From positions 55,538,012 to 55,602,011 of the forward strand of contig NC_085861.1 of the NCBI RefSeq assembly GCF_034702125.1: DNA of 64,000 nucleotides. The letters are read 5' to 3'. The notes beneath the pieces are model-generated. The model worked only from the letters and a program-made list of their open reading frames with translations, did no database searches and was not told the DNA's origin. Every line of letters begins with the position of its first letter. The stretch's first letter is position 1. This document shows, piece by piece, positions 53,401 through 64,000 of this stretch. The position numbers and the translations under genes are program-made. The DNA comes from Engraulis encrasicolus. Its lineage: Eukaryota; Chordata; Actinopteri; Clupeiformes; Engraulidae.

Positions 53401-53427
53401 GACCCCCCCCCCCCCGACTTACAACAC

Positions 53428-53480
<53 letters not shown>

Positions 53481-53481
53481 T
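53401..53481 (+). repeat. Poly-C and (CA)25 microsatellite
   Basis: Fifteen C's (53401-53415) followed by a CA array. It is complementary to the GT array ending only about 75 bp upstream, so the pair can fold back. The region 53582-53848 beyond it shows no gene. Confidence 0.93.
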
Positions 53482-53849
53482 CACATACACATACAAAACG
53501 AGGAGCAGAAATTCGATTTTCTCTGCAAGCAAAGCATGGCTGCCTACCTGCACCTCCTAAAAAACAACGCAATCTGAGGAGATTCTAAATTGATTTAATT
53601 TGGTTTGGAATGGGAGAGAGCGAGAAAGAGCCCCAGACTGAGCAAGGGCCCATTCGGCTGATGGCTGTGCTGCCTGCATCAGCAAATGCTCCACTCCACT
53701 CCACATAGGGTCAAGCTCAGAGCCCATCTCCTCTCATTAAAAATAATGACTCCTGTTGCTAGGCAAACTGTATGAATAGTCAATTATTTCATTAGCGCTG
53801 GCTAAGTGTCATTTTAAACTTGCATGCATGTAGCTATGACCCACACGGT

Positions 53850-53975
<126 letters not shown>

Positions 53976-54567
53976 AGGATCACCAGGTCACCACAATTAC
54001 TCCATGACCTCAGCTGTAGATGGTCTTGACACACAAACTCTCAAGGTCATTGAGGTCTAAACAGAAGAGCACTTACTGATTCAAGCCAGCATTCATTAGA
54101 GTCAGATGCCGAGGGACTACTAAATCTCTTGTGTCTGCATGAAGACCCTTCTATCACATTGTTTACTGTTGTTTTTTGTGGTCTTTATTTTGTCCATTTT
54201 GTATTAAAATTGTAGTAGCTTATATTACTTTGCGTAGCCTCTTACTGCCGATGGGGTCGCCGGCCGGCCAATTCACGATTTGGTGAAAATACTCAAATAC
54301 ATCATAATAACATTGCTATGACAGTACCAAGAGCCTTAAATAACGGATTAAGACATAGCCATCACATTTGTTTTGATAGTAGGGCAATAACATAAGCTAA
54401 GAGGTTAATAGCTGCAACATTTGTGAAGTGTCCTCATGCATGTGCATGTAGTGTGTGTGCATCTGCCTGCGTGTGTGCGCGCGTGCCTGCGTGTGTGCCT
54501 GCGTGCGTGCTGCATATCATATTTCATTATTCTGACCTGTTGGAGCTTGTGTGCGTGTGTGCAGGCA

Positions 54568-54704
<137 letters not shown>

Positions 54705-54740
54705 ACGCTGCATATGTTACGCTGCATATGTTGTTCTGAC

Positions 54741-54890
54741 CTGTTGGTGCTTCTCAAACTCCAGCTTGATGGGGGACTTGATGCAGTTGCAGGTGTCCTG
54801 GTAGGTCTGCTTGAGGGCCAGCTCCATCAGGTGCTTATGGTAGGCCCCAGCCAGGTTACCACAGATGAAGATGATGACGTTGGCCAGGAT
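54741..54890 (-). CDS. adcy2: Adenylyl cyclase type 2-like, single internal exon
   Basis: A 150-nt, phase 0 exon encoding 50 residues, bounded by CTGCAG acceptor (54896-54891) and CAG/GTCAGA donor (54741/54740). ILANVIIFICGNLAGAYHKH is the last membrane segment of the first transmembrane block, and QDTCNCIKS...KLEFEKHQQ is the start of the linker to the first catalytic domain. The match is to the ADCY2/4/7 group and best to ADCY2. A proline follows IKS where I expect arginine, and HQQ replaces RQQ. No other exon of the gene was found in the window; the following exons should lie at lower coordinates. The enzyme makes cAMP at the plasma membrane. Confidence 0.85.
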
Positions 54891-54934
54891 CTGCAGCGAT
54901 AACATCAAATGATAATGATAAGAGACACACACAA

Positions 54935-55190
<256 letters not shown>

Positions 55191-56362
55191 CTTCAATGAG
55201 TTCCATTATCATCTCAGCAGGGTGGTGTGCACACATTTTATCACACTTTATCACACACACCATTGCCTGTTTCAGACAGAAGTAATGCAATGACACATAA
55301 GCAGTGTGTTCAACAACAACAACATAAAAAACAAGTAACTGTTTGGGTTATCTGCCCCAAAGCAATTCATAAATATGGAAAAGCAATTTATCCGATTTTT
55401 CTCCACAAGGAACAGTCCAAGTAAATGACTCACTTGAATAACTTCAACATGCCATTCCTCCCATGTGCTGTGTAGCTTTGCATTGGCTTAATACATCATT
55501 TAAAAATGTTAGAAACTGTATAAACTAGCAGAGTTACTGTGATATAAACACACACACACAAGAAGCAAAATATGAAAGTGATACAATACAAAATGAGGAT
55601 TCCTGCTTGTCTGTGTTTGTGCATAGTGTCCTGAAGGGCCTGTTAACCATGGCTATACACTGTAGATACAGACAAAACAAGCTTCAGATACTCTCAAGAA
55701 GTGCCTGAAAATGTTCTAAAGCTCTATACATTTCTAAAGCTTTAGGCAGCTTAGAAAAAAAGCACCAGACCGGATTCAATGCTCACTAACGTCAACATGG
55801 ACAAACACATTGTAAGGATGTACACCCACTAGACATGTCTCAGACAGATCTAGTCTAGTGATAACCGTGACAGATGGTCGGGCAGCATAGGTTCCTTTTT
55901 TTAACAAAGAGCTACAGCATTTCTTTGTAGAGATACCATGTCGACATAAAGGTTGACAGAAAGACACAAGAGAGCTGCCTTTCACCAAGACATGCAATCG
56001 CACATCATCCAAGACAGCTAGGTTATAGGCCAGGTTAAAGGGGGCAAGGAAGTCAAGGAAAAAGACAAGACAGAATGAAAGGATTTCAGCTGGTGATGGA
56101 GTGACTGGCACAGAGGACAAACAAAATGACTTTGCTGTTCCATTCACTGGTCATCGTTCACTTCCACCGGCGTTGAGCTGCGCCCTCCCTGTTCATGTGA
56201 GGTCTACAAATGCGTAATAAAATGTGCTATTATTGTTCTATTCTGAACGCAATACTCTTGCCCTTCTCCTGATCCCCATCCTTCTCTCTGCATGATTCCC
56301 CTTTCAACTTCCCTCTGCTCATCCATCTTGAAGAAGCCACAAAGCCTCAAAGCCTCAAAGTA

Positions 56363-56521
<159 letters not shown>

Positions 56522-57564
56522 CTGATTGATTGCTGTGTCGTGTCAAGAGGCCCTCGGGGAGCCATGTGTTGACGTCATGAAGGAATATTATCGTCCTTTT
56601 TGCGATGAAGACATGAAGTGTCTGGTGGTCACAATCTGGGGGCCTAAGATAAGCCCACCGGTAGACACAGATATGGAAAGCCTATTTTTGGAGCAGACAT
56701 AAAAGGGTGACAGGTGACTGTGCCTGTCAGAAAGACTACACAGGAGTCGGCACAGTCGACTCTCTTGAAATACCACTTCTCTGACAGGTAGACATTAAAG
56801 ACTAAGAGTTAGACAAGGGCGGGCAGCACCTGAGCAGGCAGTCTGTCTTGCAGAGTGCAGGCAGCAAACTTGGATGGAACTCGATTAGTTATTGCCATAG
56901 CTTGAATACATTGTGCCTTTAAACATGATGAGTGTGTTGCCTCTTGGTAACCATAGGGCTAGCCTTGAAGCTCACAGCTCACTCTGAATTAAGAAAATAA
57001 TATAATTCACTGACTCTCTCTAGCAGTCTATTATGATGAAGGTCTTGGCTGTGGAACAATGTATCGGAACAACTTCCAGGCTCTTATTTTGTTTTTGTCA
57101 ACACTAGACACACAGCAAAGAATATATTTTTTCTTTATTAAACTGCAGAATTGTTTTAACCCTCTGGTTGTGTTAGAAACAGGGTTACGTTCATGGTGTT
57201 AACGGTCAAAATTGACAGCCTACATAAAAAAGGTAATAGTACATTGATTAAAAATCTGATTTACATATTTTGTGATGAATAACTTTCAGGCATCCTTTTG
57301 AAACAATTCCAATGTGATTTAAATGTTATTCTGCTTTGTTCTATTGATTTGTATGCTTTTTTTCTTATCTTGCAATGAATCTATCCAATTCGTTTTATTA
57401 ACCCTCTGGAGTCTAGGGCCTCTCAGAGGCTTTCGGGCCGGTTGGAACGCCTTTTCTTTTTTCAAATATTTCAACTGTAAACATCTATACTAATGTGGCA
57501 CACATGGCTGTATTCTGAAAAGCCTAACAAAAAAGAATATGAGAGTAAAGTGAATGTAATATAA

Positions 57565-57668
57565 CTAGTGTTGCACCGATACCGATACCAGTATCGGCCG
57601 GGGCCCCGATACTGCACTAAAATGGTGGTATCGGTATCGGCCGATACCAACAAAAAGGGCACCGATAC
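57565..57668. repeat. CCGATACC-rich dispersed repeat fragment
   Basis: GTTGCACCGATACCGATACC...GGTATCGGCC resembles a common fish hAT-type non-autonomous repeat. Short, and the family is not certain. Confidence 0.45.
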
Positions 57669-57937
57669 CATTTACAGATGCTCATATGACTCTTAAACGC
57701 AGCCTTGATCTTAGTTATTTTATACAGTGCCCTCCATAATTATTGGCACCCCTGATTGAGATGTGTTTTTTAGCTTCCAATTATTATTATTTTTTTCTAA
57801 AAAATCCTTAATGGAAAAAAAGAGAAAAATCCAACCTTCAATGCAAGTGCATTTATTCAGTGGGGAAAAAATCCCACATAAAGAAATAATTATTTGACAT
57901 CAAATAATGTGTGTCACAATTATTAGCACCCCTGGTG

Positions 57938-58463
<526 letters not shown>

Positions 58464-58466
58464 TTA

Positions 58467-58970
58467 AGGGCCGTACACACACGTCGCTGCTATTTACTCG
58501 CTACTTGCCTACTCGCCTACTTGCCACTCGCTCTGGGTGATTTTGTTTACTGGTTGTCATGGTTCCCGCTGTCCGCGCCAATAACGTCCGTACGAAACAA
58601 AATGTAGGTCTACGCTGTTTAACGTTGGTCGTGTGCTGTGCACATCGATGCATATGAGCCTTTGATGGTGTACACTGTATGTATTTTCCTCAACACTTTT
58701 AACCAAAGTGTGATTGCGTGCAGAAGTTGGGTGGTCAGAACACCACAGGGGCAACGTCACCTGTCAATAATCTGTATTCTGCCTTCCAATTGGTTACTCG
58801 CTTAACTCGCGTCGCTCGAAGATAAAATAAGTTTATCTCGGAACCCGCCCACATCGCATCGCTTGTACTCTCCTCGCCTACTCGCCAGCGAGACTCGCTG
58901 GAACACGTAGACATTCTATTGACTTCATCCGCTGAGCGAGTAACTAGCAGCGACGTGTGTGTACGGCCCT
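58467..58970. mobile_element. 504-bp MITE with TTA target duplication (PIF/Harbinger-type)
   Basis: Terminal inverted repeats of over 30 bp with one mismatch begin AGGGCCGTACACAC and are flanked by TTA at 58464-58466 and 58971-58973. A 3-bp TTA/TAA duplication is typical of PIF/Harbinger. It lies within the Tc1 transposase. Internal CTCGC/GCGAG repeats can form further hairpins. No coding capacity. Confidence 0.8.
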
Positions 58971-59252
58971 TTAGAGTGTTTGTTGCCAAAAAGCTCAATC
59001 TTGGTCTCATCTGACCAAAGCACACGGTCCCAGTTGAAGCCCCAATACCGCTTGGCGAACTCCAGACGTTTGCGTTTATGATTGTGAGTGAGGAAAGGTT
59101 TTCTCCGTGCATGCCTCCCAAACAGCTTGTTGGTGTGTAGACAGCGCCTGATGGTTGATTTGGAGACTTTGTGACCCCAGGATGCTACCATTTGTTGTAA
59201 TTCTGTAACAGTGAGCTTTGGAGATCTTTTGATTTCTCTTACCATCCTCCTC
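58971..59252 (-). pseudogene. Tc1 transposase, middle part
   Basis: Encodes MVREIKRSPKLTV, the second helix-turn-helix region, and the first catalytic aspartate in WSDETKIELFG. Bounded on both sides by insertions. Confidence 0.8.
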
Positions 59253-59327
59253 TACGGAGGCCCAGAGGTGACACGGAGGGATTTTTTTTGGGGTGGGAAA
59301 TGTGTGCACTGGAGACTAACACCTTTG

Positions 59328-59448
59328 CGAGATAACGCAAATATTTTGCGAGATAACGCAAATCTTTTGCGAGATATCGCAAACCATTTGCAAGATAACG
59401 CAAATATTTTGCGTGATAACGCAAATATTTTTGCGAGATAACGCAAAT
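59328..59448. repeat. Subterminal 20-bp repeat array, left arm
   Basis: Six units of TTGCGAGATAACGCAAATAT type. Each is an imperfect palindrome (TTGCG ... CGCAA). Subterminal arrays of this kind often bind the transposase. Confidence 0.85.
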
Positions 59449-60652
59449 TAAAACTTACATCTGCGGGTTCACCACTTTGATTTGCAGCACACTTTTTGGT
59501 CACCGGGGGGCAGTCTGAACCAACACGTGTAAGGCTTTGAAACGCCACAGTTGTAGGGGTAGGCTATTCAATTCAACCACCACTGTTGTTGGACAACAGC
59601 GAGAGGGATGCTGACAGTCAAAAACATGAGACTACTACCGCTGGAAGGACGTGCAAGGATACCGTTATTATATCCATTGTTTTATGTTAAATAAACAACA
59701 GATTTTGAGAGACGCCGTAGCACCTTGCTTTGCGAACGGACAGAAGGGGAAATATAGGATTTGTTGGACGACATGTGTCTGCAATGCAGAAGCTTTGTAT
59801 GACAGACTTAAGGAAGGCAGGCGGGACAACTGCTTAGGCTACTCTACGGTCATTTTCAAAGATGATGAGAAGTTTATGAAAATCATTTTGTCATATCAAG
59901 ACCCACATGTGAATTATGTAGGCCTAATTTTAACATAGCCTAGGCCTCGACGTTGAGGCAGCACGCTGTATTCTTTCTTTCTTTTTCTTGAAACTTTCAA
60001 CGCAATGTGTTGTTTGTTGCGATTCTCCCCTTTTAATTTATAATTGGCTAAATCAAGTAGGCTATCACTGCTTAGCCATGCAGAGAGCTTAGACTTGTAA
60101 CAACTCCGACATTTGGAACTATCCAAAGTGGGCATTGGTTAATAGATTTCTCGGTCAGACTTGGATTAATGTTTCTTAACGCATGACATGATGGCAGATT
60201 ACGGAACTTCACGAATAGAAAGCGACATATGTCCTTCCTGTGGTAGAAAATTCCTCCTGTTATACATGACATCGGGTCTTAGGTAAATGGAGGAAATCAA
60301 ATAGTTATTTGCTTTTAATTGTGAACCAGTTTTACAGTGATGGCTTTTAGCGATCACAAATTACTTTTGGATGTAACTCGTACCTCCACGCCCCATGGTG
60401 CCATGGTTTCCGACCCTGTAGCACTGAGAGATATCGCAGAAATCTAACGCAGAGCTCACAGAGATGAATAACAACTTTCAGAAATTCACGGAGAAGTGTC
60501 AAGTTTGGCAGAAGGGCGATAGCGCACTGGCATTGATGATCTGGCTTTGTTGTAAGCAGTCCAAAATCATAGCGTAACGGGCGTAAAGGGCCGTAGCTTA
60601 ACGCAACCTTGCGCAAACTAAAACACAGAGTTTTTCCGAGGTGTAGCGGAAC

Positions 60653-60654
60653 AC

Positions 60655-60735
<81 letters not shown>
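60653..60735 (+). repeat. (CA)n microsatellite in left arm
   Basis: About 41 units, the counterpart of the (GT)n in the right arm. Confidence 0.95.
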
Positions 60736-60736
<1 letters not shown>

Positions 60737-62071
60737 AATTTTGAAAGAATTGAAATACTTTTCTTTGAAAGAAAGAATACAGCGTGCTGCCTCAGCTGAC
60801 AATGTTAAAATTAGCCTACATAATTCACATGTGGGTCTTGATATGACAAAATGATCGTCATATGCTTCATAATCTTTGAAAATAACCGTTCAGTAACAGT
60901 TAAGCCGTTACGCTTTTAAAAGTTTGGCACAATCTGCTCGGAGTCGGAGGGAACCGTCAGATTGTTTGTGTGCTTGTGGCAACTATGCCTTTGGTTTGTG
61001 TGTGTGGTGCCGCTGGGGAGTCGAGCCCATGTAAAGCCTCGCTTCACGAGAGAGGGACAATTTCGTGGAGTTTGGTCTATGGCGGGGGTGCGACTGTAAG
61101 CGCACTTTTACGCGCAGCAAACGAGATCTATTTAGGGGTAACCCGCACGCTGAGCGGCCCAAGTGGTGTGAGGTGAACCAAAAATAAACAAAAGAAAGAT
61201 ACAAATAAACAAAACAACAAACAGATAACTCTCACTTTCTCCTACATCACACAAAATAAGAACTGAAAGCAAAGGGGGAAACGTCACACACTCGCGCACG
61301 CACACACACACACAGTCACTCTCCAATATAAACAGCAGCCCGCAGACAGACCAACAGGTGGATCCACAGGTACCACGGACAGCGACCGACTGTCTCGAAG
61401 TCGCCGGGCAAAGGACGCAGCGCAAAAAGCCTGGTTCCTATAACGCCAAGTACGAAGTTGGCCTAGTGAACCAATGTGGCCGCGCTTACAGTCGCACCCC
61501 CGCCATAGACCAAACTCCACGAAATTGTCCCTCTCTCGTGAAGCGAGGCTCTACACGGGCTCGAGTCCCCAGCGGCACCACACACACAAACCAAAGGCAT
61601 AGTTGCCACAAGCACACAAACAATCTGACGGTTCCCTCCGACTCCGAGCAGATTGTGCCAACCTTTTAAAAGCGTGCCAAGTTTTGCCAATTGGTGCCTA
61701 CTGATCACATGGCGCACTAACGCACGACAGACTTAATGATGCGGCTTAAAGGTACACATCGCATTATGTTCACCTACACTACAAGACACTAGTGTGCCGT
61801 CAGAAATCATATGGTGTGCCATGGGAAATTAAATGGCTGTAGGCCTACCTTTATAGGCCTAGGCAATATGGTTGTATTTTCAGTTAACATTTTCATTGGT
61901 GGTGTGCCTTGGCATTTTCCCTCGATGAACGGCGCTGAACTGAACGGTTATTTTCAAAGATTATGAAGCATATGACGATCATTTTGTCATATCAAGACCC
62001 ACATGTGAATTACGTAGGCTAATTTTAACATTGGCAGCTGAGGCAGCACGCTGTATTCTTTCTTTCAAAAT

Positions 62072-62186
<115 letters not shown>

Positions 62187-63377
62187 GTGTCCCGCCACAC
62201 CTCGGAAAAACTGTCCTGTCAGTGTTTTAGTTTGCGCAAGGTTGCGTTAGGCTACGGCCCTTTACGCCCGTTACGCTATGATTTTGGACTGCTTACAACA
62301 AAGCCAGATCATCAATGCCAGTGCGCTATCGCCCTTCTGCCAAACTTGACACTTCTCCGTGAATTTTTGAAAGTTGTTAGTCATCTCTGTGAGCTCTACG
62401 TTAGATTTCAGCGATATCTCAGTGCTACAGGGTCGGAAACCATGGCACCATGGGGCACGTGGCGGTACGAGTTACATCCAAAAGTAATTTGTGTTCGCTA
62501 AAACCCACTGGTTCACAGTTAAAAGCAAATAACTATTTGATTTCCTCCATTTACCCAAGACCCGATGTCATGTATAACAGGAGGAATTTTCTACCACAGG
62601 AAGGACATATGTCGCTTTCTATTCGTGAAGTTCCGTGATCTGCCATCATGTCATGCGTTAAGAAACATTAATCCAAGTCTGACCGAGAAAACTATTAACC
62701 AATGCCCACTTTGGATGGTTCCAAATGTCGGAGTTGTTACAAGTCTAAGCTCTCTGCATGGCTAAGCAGTGATAGCCTACTTGATTTAGCCAATTATAAA
62801 TTAAAAGGGGAGAACCGCAACAAAAAACACATTGCGTTGAAAGTTTCAAGAAAAAGAAAGAAAGAATACAGCGTGCTGCCTCAACGTCGAGGCCTATGTT
62901 AAAATTAGGCCTACATAGTTCACATGTGGGTCTTGATATGACAAAATGATTTTCATAAACTTCTCATCATCTTTGAAAATGACCGTAGAGTAGCCTAAGC
63001 AGTTGTCCCGCCTGCCTTCCTTAAGTCTGTCATACAAAGCTTCTGCATTGCAGACACGTGTCGTCCAACAAATCCTATATTTCCCTTTCTGTCCGTTCGC
63101 AAAGCAAGGTGCTACGGTGTCTCTCAAAATCTGTTTATTTAACATAAAACAATGGATAAAATAACGGTATCCTTGCACGTCCTTCCAGCGGTAGTAGTCT
63201 CATGTTTTTGACTGTCAGCATCCCTCTCGCTGTTATCCAACAACAGTGGTGGTTGAATTGAATAGCCTACCCCTACAACTGTGGCGTTTCAAAGCCTTAC
63301 ACGTGTTGGTTCAGACTGCCCCCCGGTGACCAAAAAGTGTGCTGCAAATCAAAGTGGTGAACCCGCAGATGTAAGTT

Positions 63378-63487
63378 TTAATTTGCGTTATCTCGCAAAA
63401 ATATTTGCGTTATCACGCAAAATATTTGCGTTATCTTGCAAATGGTTTGCGATATCTCGCAAAAGATTTGCGTTATCTCGCAAAGGT
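63378..63487. repeat. Subterminal 20-bp repeat array, right arm
   Basis: Five inverted units matching the left-arm array, one unit fewer, so the arms have changed independently. Confidence 0.85.
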
Positions 63488-63560
63488 GTTAGTCTCCAGT
63501 GCACACATTTCCCACCCCAAAAAAGTCCCTCCGTGTCACCTCTGGGCCTCCGTACTCCTC

Positions 63561-63765
63561 ACTGTGCGTGGTGGCAAAAGAAACTTGGGTCCTCGTCCAG
63601 GCTTGTTTACCACTGTTCCAGTGTTTTGAACTTCTTAATTATTCATCTCACAGTGGATATGGGCAGCTGCAGTTGAGTGGCAATCTTCTTGTTGCCTCTG
63701 CCTGACCTGTGAAGGTCGACGCACATCTGCCTCACTTGTATGCTGTGTTCCTTTGTCTTTCCCAT
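63561..63765 (-). pseudogene. Tc1 transposase, N-terminal part
   Basis: Starts with ATG at 63765. It encodes the paired-like DNA-binding region (MGKTKEHS..., then GNKKIATQLQLPISTV), with an in-frame stop after STVR and a later frameshift. It is cut off by the 4.3-kb insertion. Confidence 0.75.
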
Positions 63766-64000
63766 GTTTAAGAGTGGATAAGAGAAATGGCCTCGGTGTC
63801 ACGTCATATTTATACCCCAGGGAAACAGGAAGTGATGAATTACTAATTAAATGTTCCTACATACTCTGGTAAACTTTGTAAACTACTGTAGAAATGACAG
63901 AAATGCTTCAATTATATTTATTTCCTGGGAATTGTTAAGGGTGCCAATAATTGTGGAACAGGTGATTTAATGAAAAATAATTATTTTTCAGTCAGGGATT

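Noticed and set aside
55776..56147. 123-codon minus-strand frame
   Set aside because: No recognisable domain, no splice or promoter context and no repeat family; treated as chance.
61478..61680. B-box-like GGGCTCGAGTCCC in the fold-back element
   Set aside because: No matching A box at the right distance; treated as chance in GC-rich DNA.

Overview
The window is nuclear DNA from a ray-finned fish. The evidence is two vertebrate genes with introns (a CCN1-like gene on + and one adenylyl cyclase 2-like exon on -), a fish-type BEL/Pao element, an R2-like non-LTR fragment, a Tc1 transposon, a tRNA-derived SINE, and very dense, long dinucleotide arrays. No bacterial genes, CRISPR array or functional tRNA/rRNA gene was found. 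The species cannot be named from this sequence.

Left two thirds (1-43664) form a large repeat structure built from three parts: 'A', about 1.3 kb that is also the upstream flank of the CCN1-like gene; 'S', a satellite with a 187-bp period; and 'C', a 6-kb core holding a broken BEL/Pao element, a broken R2-like fragment and unassigned DNA. The order is A, S(+), C, S(-), then a tandem copy A', S(+), C', S(-), then A'' in inverted orientation abutting the CCN1-like promoter. The two A-S-C-S modules are offset by about 15.69 kb and nearly identical. Almost every open frame in the satellite is a by-product of the repeat and was not called as a gene.

Middle (43665-45690): a TATA box, a CRE-like site and four exons encode a signal peptide, IGFBP, VWC and TSP1 domains of a CCN1-like secreted matricellular protein. 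The expected last exon (C-terminal cystine knot) is absent; a 100-N assembly gap lies where it should be.

Right third (45690-64000): mostly intergenic or intronic. It holds a TA-flanked MITE, old diverged repeats, a run of about a dozen long microsatellites (49.4-56.5 kb), a SINE, a TTAA-flanked MITE, one adcy2-like exon squeezed between two microsatellites, and finally a Tc1 transposon broken by two nested insertions: a 504-bp TTA-flanked MITE and a 4.3-kb element that is almost entirely a long inverted repeat.

Most noteworthy: (1) the inverted and tandem copying of a gene's upstream flank together with a palindrome-rich satellite; (2) the 4.3-kb long-inverted-repeat element with an exactly defined insertion site and a 6-bp target duplication; (3) exons of both host genes directly flanked by long dinucleotide arrays at splice-relevant distances. 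The high identity of the repeat modules and the nearby gap mean that assembly error must be excluded before biological conclusions are drawn.
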